A DNA stretch of 64,000 nt from Arthrobacter woluwensis (GTDB taxonomy: Bacteria > Actinomycetota > Actinomycetes > Actinomycetales > Micrococcaceae): positions 744,001 to 808,000 of the forward strand of contig NZ_FNSN01000003.1 of the NCBI RefSeq assembly GCF_900105345.1, written 5' to 3'. Shown in pieces: positions 51,588 to 64,000 of this stretch. The translations under genes and the position numbers were made by a program. Positions within the stretch are counted from its first letter, which is position 1. Each line of letters begins with the position of its first letter. The notes under the pieces were generated by a model. The model was not told the origin of the DNA. It worked only from the letters and a program-made list of their open reading frames with translations, and did no database searches.

Positions 51588-52646
51588 CTAGACCAGCCCG
51601 ATCTTCCGGAGCTGCTCCGCCAGTCCGGCGCCGTCCGGGGCGTAGACCCACGGGATCGCCGAGCCTGAGTGGTCCATGTCCGGCGTGTGACCGCCGGCCA
51701 GGACCGCCTCGCCCACGGAGAGCTGCCGGATGGCCACCGCGGCCACATTCTCCGGATGCCGCTGGGCGAATTCCGAGTAGATGGCCTCGTCGTGCTGGCC
51801 GTTGTCGCCCACCAGGAGCCACTTCATGCGCGGGAACTCCTGTGCCAGCCGCTCAAGATTGTCCTGCTTGTGCTCGCGGCCGCTGCGGAACCAGCGGTCC
51901 TCCGTGAGGCCCCAATCCGTCAGGAGCATGGGTCCCACCGGGTAGAGGTTGCGGTGCAGGAAGCGGCTCAGTGTCGGGGCGGCGTTCCACGGACCGGTGG
52001 AGAGATAGAACGCGGGGGCACCCGGGTGGGCGCGCAGGATCCGCTCGTACAGCACGGCCATGCCGGTGGTGGCCATCCGGGCGCGTTCGTTGAGGACGAA
52101 GGCGTTCCAGAAGGCGAGCAGGGGTCGGGGGAGCGCCGTCACCATGACGGTGTCATCGATGTCGGAGAGGATGCCGAACTCCATGTCCGGCGGCAGCACC
52201 AGCAGGGGGGCCTCGGCGGAGGGCGTCCCGGAGGCGCGGATCGTGGCGGTGTGCCAACCCGGTTCCAGGTCCACCTCGACCGTGGTGTCCACGAGGCCGC
52301 CGCGGTCGGCTTTGACCCGCACGCGCGCGTCGCCGATTTCGATGTCCACTTCGCGTTCCGGAATCGGAACGGAGGTGAAGGCGCGCCAGCCGCGGATGTT
52401 CTGGTTGCCGTCGCGTGCCGCGCGATCGGCGCGGCTGCCGGGCAGGGCGCGGGCCGCGAGCATCACGCGGGCCAGGATCCGGACCTGCGTGGTGGAGCCG
52501 TAGCCCATGTACGGGACGGTCGCGGGCTGGAAGTGCGTCTTCCGGGCCATCTTCAGGCGCGCGGAATTGATGAAGGACGAGATCCTGTGGGCCGCCCCGA
52601 AGAGCGGGTTGCCTGCCCAGGAGCGGCGGGCTGGCTCATGCTGCAT
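51588..52646 (-). CDS. App1-family phosphatase (DUF2183)
   Basis: A 352-residue protein matching App1-type phosphatidate phosphatases. The N-terminal half contains a beta-rich domain (WRAFTSVPIPEREVDIEIGDARVRVKAD), and the C-terminal half an HAD-like catalytic core with the signature SDIDDTVMVT (Asp nucleophile and general acid), FYLSTGPWN and WLLVGDNGQHD. Fungal App1 dephosphorylates phosphatidate; bacterial substrates are unproven. Lys/Arg-rich N-terminus and no membrane helix. It converges with the histidine phosphatase gene. Confidence 0.9.
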   Translation of the reverse strand: MQHEPARRSWAGNPLFGAAHRISSFINSARLKMARKTHFQPATVPYMGYGSTTQVRILARVMLAARALPGSRADRAARDGNQNIRGWRAFTSVPIPEREVDIEIGDARVRVKADRGGLVDTTVEVDLEPGWHTATIRASGTPSAEAPLLVLPPDMEFGILSDIDDTVMVTALPRPLLAFWNAFVLNERARMATTGMAVLYERILRAHPGAPAFYLSTGPWNAAPTLSRFLHRNLYPVGPMLLTDWGLTEDRWFRSGREHKQDNLERLAQEFPRMKWLLVGDNGQHDEAIYSEFAQRHPENVAAVAIRQLSVGEAVLAGGHTPDMDHSGSAIPWVYAPDGAGLAEQLRKIGLV

Positions 52647-52840
52647 GGGCTTAACTCTGTCACAGACTGCCCTTCTTTTTGAGCGGCCCTACTTGCCATG
52701 GTGAATCGGGGTCGTCGGTACTGGGGTCTTTGCGACTTCCGCTGTCAGTAACCGTGCCCTACGCTCCGCATGGGGAATGACTCGCGCCGTCATGGGCACT
52801 TCATTGGTTAAGCGTGGAATGACAAAAGGAGTTGAATTCT

Positions 52841-54046
52841 ATGAAGAGATCCCTTATCGGCGCCGCTGGATCATTGATGCTTCTCGTGGCTGGTCTCACG
52901 GCGACGGCAATGCCGAGTTCCGCGGACCCTGGTCACGGATGGGTCAGAGGTCACGCCACTCGAGTGTGCACTGAGCCCAGTTCCGGCCACGCGGCGTGCC
53001 ATGCGTACCGGGAGACGGATGCGGCCGGCAAGCCCTTGGACAGCGCGACGCCTCCTGCCGGCGCTCTGACTCCGGCCGGGCTGCAGGATGCTTACAAGCT
53101 GACCGGCCTGAAGTCTGGGGGGCGGACTGTGGCGATCGTGGACGCTTACGGTTACCCGAGTCTGGAGCGTGATCTTGGCGTGTTCCGGAGCCAGTTCGGT
53201 CTGCCATCCTGCACCGTCGCCAACGGGTGTCTGAAGATCGTCGGTCAGACCGGGGGAGCCTCTCTGCCGAAGTTCGATGCCGGCTGGGCGGGCGAGCAGG
53301 CCCTCGACGTCGACGCCGTGTCCTCTGCGTGCCCCGACTGCAAGATCGTCGTGGTGCAGACCAATTCCGCGTCCTTCGCGGATCTGGGGGCCGGGGTCCA
53401 GACCGCCTCGAAACTGCCGGGAGTGGTTGCGATCTCCAACAGCTACGGCGGGGGCGATGCTTCTGATGCCAGCAATGGCGCGTACTACAACCATCCCGGA
53501 ATCGCCGTCACGGCCAGCGCCGGAGATGACGGGTATCAGGGTGTTTCCTTCCCGGCTTCCTCCAGCTATGTCACGGCCGTGGGTGGAACGTCACTGACTA
53601 AGGCCTCCAGCGCCCGCGGGTGGACTGAAGCCGTATGGACCGGTACGGGCTCGGGTTGCTCCACACTCAACACAGCCCTCCCTGCGGCGGCATCGGTCGA
53701 CACGCAGTGCGGCAAGCGGGCGATGAACGACGTCGCCGCAGCAGCGGACCCGAGCAACGGCGGCCTTGCGGTCTATTACCCCAAGACCAGCACCACATCG
53801 ACCTGGGGTCAGATCGGCGGCACGAGCGAATCGGCTCCGATCGTCGCTAGCGTCTATGCGTTGAGCGGGAATACGGGTGGTTCCGGCAAATATGCCAATG
53901 CTCTGCCGTATGAGAACTCCGGCGCACTCTTCGATGTGACCAGTGGCAGCAACGGCTCGTGCACCACGGCGCTGTGGTGCAATGCCGGTGCCGGTTGGGA
54001 CGGCCCTACGGGTCTGGGCACGCCCAACGGAACGGCGGCGTTCTGA
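52841..54046 (+). CDS. Secreted S53 (sedolisin) serine-carboxyl peptidase
   Basis: A 401-residue exported protease. Signal peptide cleavage is near SSA-D (about residue 28). The sedolisin residues are present: Glu152 and Asp156 in WAGEQALDVDA, the oxyanion Asp229 in SAGDDGY and the nucleophile Ser329 in IGGTSESAP. Six or more Cys may form disulfides. Fewer than 60 residues separate the signal peptide from the catalytic domain, so the large propeptide of classical sedolisins is absent. ATG 52841 is chosen because AAAGGAG lies nine bases upstream; TTG 52832 abuts it. It is monocistronic and has its own terminator. The 194-bp gap 52647-52840 shows no clear promoter beyond a possible TTGCGA. Confidence 0.9.
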   Translation: MKRSLIGAAGSLMLLVAGLTATAMPSSADPGHGWVRGHATRVCTEPSSGHAACHAYRETDAAGKPLDSATPPAGALTPAGLQDAYKLTGLKSGGRTVAIVDAYGYPSLERDLGVFRSQFGLPSCTVANGCLKIVGQTGGASLPKFDAGWAGEQALDVDAVSSACPDCKIVVVQTNSASFADLGAGVQTASKLPGVVAISNSYGGGDASDASNGAYYNHPGIAVTASAGDDGYQGVSFPASSSYVTAVGGTSLTKASSARGWTEAVWTGTGSGCSTLNTALPAAASVDTQCGKRAMNDVAAAADPSNGGLAVYYPKTSTTSTWGQIGGTSESAPIVASVYALSGNTGGSGKYANALPYENSGALFDVTSGSNGSCTTALWCNAGAGWDGPTGLGTPNGTAAF

Positions 54047-54074
54047 GCATCGCTCGGATGAGGTGACCTTTCGA

Positions 54075-54117
54075 GATCCCCCGGAGGCGCTGGTCGCCTC
54101 CGGGGGATCACGTTTTC
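54075..54117 (+). terminator. Intrinsic terminator of the S53 peptidase gene
   Basis: Arms 54075-54089 and 54095-54109 pair perfectly over 15 bp around CTGGT and are followed by ACGTTTTCG. It begins 29 bp after the stop codon, a conventional Rho-independent terminator. Confidence 0.8.
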
Positions 54118-54135
54118 GTCGTCCTCGGCTCCGCG

Positions 54136-54735
54136 TCACTCCGGGAGCAGGATCAGGTCAAGATACGCCCCCAGGCTGGCGGCCACGTCCACCGTGTCCG
54201 GCGCGTAGAGGCGCTGGAGCTGCACGCCATCCCAGAGCCCGATCAGTGAAGCGGCCGCCTGCGCCGGGTCGACGCCGGGACGCAGCATCCCGGCCGCGCG
54301 CAGGGCCTCGAGCTCGCCGGTGTACTCCTCCCGCAGCCGCTCGAAGCGCTGGGCGAAGTAGTCCCGGCCGGGATGGCCCTCCGTGGTCGACTCGCCGCTG
54401 AGCACCGCGTAGAGCTGGGTGAGGCCGGCGATGTCCACATTGGCCCGGGCCTGCAGCAGCACCATGTCCCGGAACGGCATCGGCCCGAGGCGGGAGACGC
54501 CGCTGCTGTCGCGCTGTTCGAGGACTGCGAGGAGCAGATCGCTCTTGCGCTTGAAGTGGTGCAGAAGGCTCGTCTGGCTCATGCCCACCTCGTCGGCCAC
54601 ATCCTGCAGGCTTCCTGCGTGATAGCCGCGCGTGGCGAACACGTTGAGGGCGGCGTCGACGATCTTCTGGCGGGTCGCCGCCGTCTTGGCGTACGGGCCG
54701 CGTTTGCCGGTGCGGGGTGCTCGCTGGGCGCTCAT
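54136..54735 (-). CDS. TetR-family transcriptional regulator
   Basis: A 199-residue TetR protein: helix-turn-helix at about residues 20-65 (IVDAALNVFATRGYHAGSLQDVADEVGMSQTSLLHHFKRK) and a helical ligand domain behind. It is divergent from the sugar ABC importer-beta-galactosidase operon (136-bp gap) and is its likely repressor; most such operons use LacI-type regulators. The ATG follows TAAGCT by seven bases with no Shine-Dalgarno. Confidence 0.9.
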   Translation of the reverse strand: MSAQRAPRTGKRGPYAKTAATRQKIVDAALNVFATRGYHAGSLQDVADEVGMSQTSLLHHFKRKSDLLLAVLEQRDSSGVSRLGPMPFRDMVLLQARANVDIAGLTQLYAVLSGESTTEGHPGRDYFAQRFERLREEYTGELEALRAAGMLRPGVDPAQAAASLIGLWDGVQLQRLYAPDTVDVAASLGAYLDLILLPE

Positions 54736-54777
54736 GGAGTGGAGCTTAGCGCCGCTGAGGGGAACATTGTGAAATTA

Positions 54778-54789
54778 GAGTGACTACTC
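54778..54789. promoter_or_regulatory. Small dyad in the TetR/ABC-lacZ divergent promoter
   Basis: GAGT-GACT-ACTC (54778-54789) is a 12-bp inverted repeat in an AT-rich patch. It sits where the -35 of a plus-strand promoter with -10 TAGCCT (54801-54806) would be. It is a possible operator for the TetR protein, but the arms are only four bases. Confidence 0.35.
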
Positions 54790-54871
54790 GAAATTTGTGT
54801 TAGCCTCGTCACACTGGCCGCGCCGGCCTCCGTCGTCCGGCGCCCGCTACAGGTACAGAGAGGTATGTGTC

Positions 54872-56205
54872 ATGCCCCATGTTTCCCGGAGACGGCTGCT
54901 CGGCACAGGGCTGGGCGCCCTGTCCCTGGCGGCCCTCGGCGCGTGCGCCACTCCCGGCACGCACTCCGTCAACGCCGATCCGGCCATCCCCGCCGCGACG
55001 GGGGAGAAGATCCGGCTCACCTATTGGGCCTGGCTCAAGGATTTCCAGAAGGTGGCCGACCTCTGGAACGCCAAGAACCCCCGGGTCCAGGTGGACGTGG
55101 TCTGGATCCCCGGAGGGAACTCGGGCGGGTACCAGAAGATGTACTCGGCGCTCGCCGCCGGCGCCGGCCCGGACCTGGCCCAGATCGAATTGCGGTCCAT
55201 CCCTGAGTTCATGCTGGTCAACGGTCTCGTCGACCTGAACCGTTACGGGGCGCAGGAGTTCGCGCCGCTCTACGACCCCACGCTCTGGGGGCAAGTCAGC
55301 TTCACCGGCGGCGTGTACGGCATCCCCCAGGACTCCGGCCCCATGGCGACGTTCTACCAGCCCGCGCTCCTGGAGAAGGTGGGCGCCACCCCGCCGAAGA
55401 CCTGGGACGAGTGGGCCGCCGTGGGCAAGGAACTGCGGCGTGCGGGCAGTTACATCGACTGCTTCGCGATCAGCGACGCGAGCCCCTTCGCCGCCTTCGC
55501 GGGCCAGGCGGGCGCCGCCTGGTTCCGGCCCGAGGAGGACGGCTGGGTCATCAACATGACGGATGACGCCACGCTGAACGTCGCGCGCTTCTTCGACAAG
55601 GCAATCGACGACGGACTGGTCCAGACCGGGTTCGCCCACTACAGCCCGGCCTGGTTCGCCGCGGCGGCCAAGGGCGGCATCGCCTCCATCACGTCCGGCA
55701 GCTGGGGCGACGCCCTCGTGGAAGGCGTCAGCGGCGGCAAGGGCAAATGGAAGGCCGCCCCCATGCCCGTGTGGGGCAAGACCGGCTTCGGGTCCAGCTA
55801 CCTGGGCGGCTCCACCACGGCCATCCTGGCCGGCAGCAAGCACCCCCGCGAGGCCCTCGAATTCGCCGTCTGGCTGACGACCTCGCACGAAGGCATCGAC
55901 GCCATGATCAAGCACAGCGGCATCGGCTGGTCGCCCGCCAAGGACTTCGTCGGCACCGCCCGTCAGCAGCCCTCGGAGTTCTTCAGCGGACAGAACTACT
56001 TCAAGGACGTGCTGATCCCGGCGAGCCGCGAACAGAACCCGAAGTGGTCCTGGTGGCCGGTCACGCAGCAGACCTTCAACATCCTCAGCGACGGCTTCCG
56101 GAAGAAGGCGAGCGGCACCTCCCTGGTGGACGCCGTGGCCTCGGCCGAGAAGGACGTCATGACCGTCTTCAGGAACAAGGGCCTGACCATCAGGAAGGAA
56201 CAGGC

Positions 56206-56209
<4 letters not shown>
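54872..56209 (+). CDS. Sugar ABC transporter substrate-binding lipoprotein
   Basis: A 445-residue extracytoplasmic binding protein of the SBP_bac_1 (CUT1) family. The N-terminus SRRRLLGTGLGALSLAALGAC combines a twin-arginine motif with a lipobox (Cys25), so it is probably Tat-exported and lipid-anchored. Mature features: KIRLTYWAWLKDFQKVADLWNAKNP, VNGLVDLNRYG, VYGIPQDSGPMATFYQ and EALEFAVWLTTSHEG. ATG 54872 with GAGAGG is preferred to the longer frame from 54797. It heads a four-gene unit in which all later starts overlap the previous stop. Substrate is probably a beta-galactoside. Confidence 0.92.
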
Positions 56210-61315
<5,106 letters not shown>

Positions 61316-61347
61316 GCGGGAGGCGCTGTCCGCGCCTCCCCCAACGC

Positions 61348-61398
61348 CGACGGCCGCCGTCGTGCCCCTCCTTCGAGAGTGCACGACGGCGGCCGTCG
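61348..61398. terminator. 18-bp perfect hairpin between lacZ and the UGHY gene
   Basis: Arms 61348-61365 and 61381-61398 are perfectly complementary over 18 bp around a 15-base loop. The stem carries the core ACGACGGCGG. The flanking genes converge, so it may serve both. Confidence 0.7.
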
Positions 61399-61437
61399 CG
61401 GTCAGCGCCTCAGCGCTGAGTAGTCAGAGCGGCAGGC

Positions 61438-62268
61438 TCAGCCCGGCAACGGTGCGCCGGTGAGCTTGATCTGGCGGTTCTGATCCTTGTAGAGCAGGTA
61501 GCGGAACTGGCCGGGGCCGGAGGCGTAGCAGGCCTGCGGGCAGAACGCGCGGAGCCACATGTAGTCGCCCGCCTCGACCTCCACCCAGTCCTTGTTGAGC
61601 AGGTACATGGCCTTGCCCTCCAGGACGTAGAGGCCGTGCTCCATGACGTGGGTCTCCGGGAAGGGGATCACGCCGCCGGGCTGGAAGGTGACGATGTTGA
61701 CCTGCATGTCGTGCGCCAGATCGTCCGACGGCACGAAGCGCTGGGTCTTCCAGACGCCGTCGGTGTCCGGCATCGCGGTGCCTTCGACGTCCTTCTCGTT
61801 GGTGACGAAGGACGTGGCCTCGTAGCCTTCGAGACGGTCGTAGGCTTTGCGGATCCAGTGGAACGTGGCGATGTCACCGCTGGTGTTCTCCACACCCCAC
61901 TCGTCGCCGGCGGCCAGGTAGGCGTAGCCGCCTTCCTCCATGACGTGCTGCTCGCCCTTGAGGTTCAGCGTGAGCGTGCCCTTGACCACGAAGATGACAC
62001 CCTCGACGCCGGACTCGAACTCGGCCTTCGGCGCGCCGCCGCCAGGCCCCACCTCGACGATGAGCTGGGAGAACGTGGTGGCGAAGCCGGAGATCGGGCG
62101 CGCGATGATCCACGAACGGGTGTTCGTGAAGCCCGGCAGGAGGCTCGTCACGATGTCCGTGAGAACGCCCTTGGGGATGACCGTGTACGCCTCGGTGACG
62201 ATCGCACGCTCGGTGGTGAGATGGGACTGCGGCGGCAGGCCACCCGTGGGGTAGTAGAGATTTCCCAT
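61438..62268 (-). CDS. allE: (S)-ureidoglycine aminohydrolase, bicupin
   Basis: Releases ammonia from S-ureidoglycine to give S-ureidoglycolate. The 276-residue bicupin has the family segments TRSWIIARPISGFATTFSQLIVEV and, in the C-terminal cupin, the metal/substrate residues of ETHVMEHGLYVLEGKA and LRAFCPQACYASG (Glu, His, His, Gln). A GGAG site precedes the ATG. It follows the malate synthase and DUF6986 genes on the same strand, so the glyoxylate formed later from ureidoglycolate can be used at once. Confidence 0.94.
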   Translation of the reverse strand: MGNLYYPTGGLPPQSHLTTERAIVTEAYTVIPKGVLTDIVTSLLPGFTNTRSWIIARPISGFATTFSQLIVEVGPGGGAPKAEFESGVEGVIFVVKGTLTLNLKGEQHVMEEGGYAYLAAGDEWGVENTSGDIATFHWIRKAYDRLEGYEATSFVTNEKDVEGTAMPDTDGVWKTQRFVPSDDLAHDMQVNIVTFQPGGVIPFPETHVMEHGLYVLEGKAMYLLNKDWVEVEAGDYMWLRAFCPQACYASGPGQFRYLLYKDQNRQIKLTGAPLPG

Positions 62269-62286
62269 GAAGGACTCCTTCGTGAA

Positions 62287-63552
62287 TCAGTGAGAAGTGG
62301 TGGCGAGCCGCGGGTGCGCGAGCACCGTCAGCTCCGGGAGTGCGACGCCGGTCAGGGTCAGGACCTCGTCCTCGCCGACCGCGCCGCACTGGACGCCGCG
62401 GAGGACGAAGTTGGCCAGCGCGCGGGCGGTGGCGGGCTCGTCCATGACGCCCGCGTCCGTCTGGGAGAAGTAGTTCTTCAGGCGGGTGGTGGCCGCGGCC
62501 AGACCCTCGCGGTAGAAGGCGTAGCTCGCCGCGAACCGGCTCGGCAGCTGGTGCGCGTGCAGGTCCCAGCCCTGGTAGTAGCCGCGCTCCAGGGAGCGGC
62601 GGACCAGGCGGCCGTGCAGCTTCCAGGCGTTCTCCACGTTCTCGCCCACGGGGATGATGTTGGTGGAGCCATCGGAGAGGCGGATGCCCGTCCCGGCGAC
62701 GGCCAGCTGCATGATCTCCTTGGCCACATCCGCCACCGGGTGCTCCATGGACTGGTATTCGGCGGCGATCTGCAGGCTCGCGGAGTAGTCGTAGGTGCCG
62801 TAGTGCAGCGAGCTGATGCGGCCCGGGACGACGTGCGGCAGCTGCGCCACCGGATGCGTGCCCTCGTGGCCGAGGATCAGCTGCGGCGTCTCCACCTGCA
62901 CTTCGAAGCGCAGACGGCCGGCGGGCAGTCCGTGGATCTCTTCGAGACGGGAGACGACGTGGTCCATGGCCGTGACCTGGTCCACGGTGGTCACCTTCGG
63001 CAGGGTCAGGACCAGGCCGTTGGGCAGTCCGCCCTGCTCCACCAGGGTGGAGACGAAGAGGTCCAGCGTGCGCAGGCCCCGGGCCCGGGTGGGGGCCTCG
63101 AAGCACTTGAAGCGGATGCCGATGAACGGGGGAGCAGTGCCGGCCTCCACCGCCTGGTGGACGGCCTTGGCCGCGGTCACGACGTCGGCGTCTTCGGCCT
63201 CGTCGCCACGGTTGCCGTAGCCGTCCTCGAAGTCGAGACGCAGGTCCTCGATGGGCTCGTTCGCGAGCTTGGCCGCGACGCGCGGCGCGACGGCGGCGTT
63301 CAGCTCCTCGGACTGACCCAGCAGGGCGCCCAGGGCCTCGAGCCCGCCGTGCTGCGCGACGACGTCGTTCGCGGCCTGTCCCCATTCCGCGGCGAAGTCC
63401 GGCGTGAAACGGTCCGCGGAGACGTAGACGGTGTGGATGGGCTGGCGGCTGCCGTCGTCGCCCGGGTAGTTGCGGTCCAGGAGCGTGTCCGTGGCCGCGA
63501 GCCGGGTTTCGACGTCCGCAAGATCGGCGGCGGAGAGTGAGGTGCCCGCCAT
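62287..63552 (-). CDS. DUF6986 / HpcH-HpaI aldolase-like protein
   Basis: A 421-residue protein related to the citrate lyase/HpcH aldolase superfamily: PIEDLRLDFEDGYGNRGDEAEDAD carries the acidic metal-site pattern, followed by IGIRFKCFEAPTRARGLRTLDLF, LPKVTTVDQV and RLRFEVQVETPQLILG. Its start overlaps the malate synthase stop as TGATG, and it lies 18 bp before allE. It may handle glyoxylate, ureidoglycolate or a malate-like compound. No reaction is established to my knowledge. Confidence 0.82.
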   Translation of the reverse strand: MAGTSLSAADLADVETRLAATDTLLDRNYPGDDGSRQPIHTVYVSADRFTPDFAAEWGQAANDVVAQHGGLEALGALLGQSEELNAAVAPRVAAKLANEPIEDLRLDFEDGYGNRGDEAEDADVVTAAKAVHQAVEAGTAPPFIGIRFKCFEAPTRARGLRTLDLFVSTLVEQGGLPNGLVLTLPKVTTVDQVTAMDHVVSRLEEIHGLPAGRLRFEVQVETPQLILGHEGTHPVAQLPHVVPGRISSLHYGTYDYSASLQIAAEYQSMEHPVADVAKEIMQLAVAGTGIRLSDGSTNIIPVGENVENAWKLHGRLVRRSLERGYYQGWDLHAHQLPSRFAASYAFYREGLAAATTRLKNYFSQTDAGVMDEPATARALANFVLRGVQCGAVGEDEVLTLTGVALPELTVLAHPRLATTSH

Positions 63553-64000
63553 CAGTCGACCAGCTCGTAGGCCGGGGTGGTGAGGAAGTCGACGAAGTCC
63601 TCGCCCAGGCACAGCTCGGCGATCAGCTCGCTGGCGGGGGAGTAGAACTTCTCGAAGGCCTCTTCGCCCACCTCGCCGCGCAGCTTCTCGGTCTCCTCGG
63701 TGAGGATCTGCCGGACGAGCTCGCGGGTGACGGTGTTGCCGGTGTCGGCCAGCACGGAGCCGGCGTTGATCTGCTGCCACACCTGGGAGCGGGAGATCTC
63801 GGCGGTGGCGGCGTCCTCCATGAGGTTGTGGATGGCCACGGCGCCGTTGCCGGAGATCCAGACGGCGGTGTAGGCCACGGCCACGTAGAGGTTCAGGCGC
63901 AGGCCGGCCTCGGTGACCTCGCCCTTGGCGGAGGCGACGTCGAGCAGCTGGGCGGCGGTGACCTCGACCTCGGGGCGCTGCTTGTCCAGCTGGTTCGGCT
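63552..64000 (-). CDS. aceB: Malate synthase, C-terminal part (5' end beyond window)
   Basis: Condenses glyoxylate with acetyl-CoA. About 148 C-terminal residues are present; the frame remains open to the right edge, where it reads NQLDKQRPEVEVTAAQLLDVASA, a segment typical of malate synthase A. The remainder (AYTAVWISGNGAVAIHNLMEDAATAEISRSQVWQQI) is the C-terminal helical plug with its catalytic Asp in MEDAATAE. The GTG at 63884 is internal. The gene opens the aceB-DUF6986-allE unit. Confidence 0.93.
   Translation of the reverse strand, partial: PNQLDKQRPEVEVTAAQLLDVASAKGEVTEAGLRLNLYVAVAYTAVWISGNGAVAIHNLMEDAATAEISRSQVWQQINAGSVLADTGNTVTRELVRQILTEETEKLRGEVGEEAFEKFYSPASELIAELCLGEDFVDFLTTPAYELVD

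Overview
The window is 64 kb of dense, GC-rich (about 68-70% by eye) bacterial chromosome. Gene content and style point to an Arthrobacter-like actinobacterium (Micrococcaceae): IclR, GntR, TetR and CGNR regulators, many GTG starts, many probably leaderless genes, a LARTG cell-wall sorting signal, and twin-arginine and lipoprotein binding proteins. That placement is an inference. I saw no rRNA, tRNA, insertion sequence, phage gene or CRISPR array, and no region of clearly foreign composition.

Layout. (1) 1-7279: shikimate/aromatic acid module: an aromatic-acid MFS carrier (cut by the left edge), a shikimate dehydrogenase, a 3-dehydroshikimate dehydratase fused to an HPPD-like domain, two IclR regulators and a shikimate-type MHS transporter. 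(2) 7378-10727: purM, purF and a small membrane protein. (3) 10873-11708: the two enzymes after urate oxidase (HIU hydrolase, OHCU decarboxylase). (4) 11997-17868: a GntR/FCD regulator overlapping a soluble Cache protein, divergent from a spermidine/putrescine-type ABC importer. (5) 17992-21203: DUF779, ExaC-type aldehyde dehydrogenase and a GAF regulator with tandem operators. (6) 21387-29204: bcp, an orphan winged-helix protein, then allB, glycerate kinase, gcl, glxR and hyi read leftwards. (7) 29529-35324: small metabolic and stress genes, a secreted propeller-like protein, gamma-glutamyltransferase, an ArsR-SRPBCC pair and an ATPase. (8) 35626-41018: a two-gene surface locus, a 1349-residue collagen-like LARTG-anchored protein and a secreted Thr/Val-rich companion. 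(9) 41383-52646: many short transcription units, including a Nudix/SPFH/NAD-kinase-like divergon and a CGNR-SRPBCC divergon. (10) 52841-61315: a secreted S53 peptidase, then a TetR-linked sugar ABC importer translationally coupled to beta-galactosidase. (11) 61438-64000: ureidoglycine aminohydrolase, a DUF6986 aldolase-like protein and malate synthase (cut by the right edge).

How they work together. Allantoin is opened by AllB. Glyoxylate from ureides is either condensed by Gcl and returned to glycolysis through GlxR and glycerate kinase, or joined to acetyl-CoA by malate synthase; UGHY handles ureidoglycine. Urate oxidase, allantoate amidohydrolase and ureidoglycolate lyase are not in the window. 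The uraD-hiuH and hyi-gcl-allB units share a tandem 15-bp operator with copies 21 bp apart, suggesting one IclR-type regulator. Shikimate would enter through the MHS carrier and leave as protocatechuate.

The most unusual material is regulatory: operators containing start codons, exact-period tandem repeats, 21-bp palindromes on the Nudix divergon, and very long perfect intergenic hairpins. The collagen-like surface locus is the other candidate for new biology.
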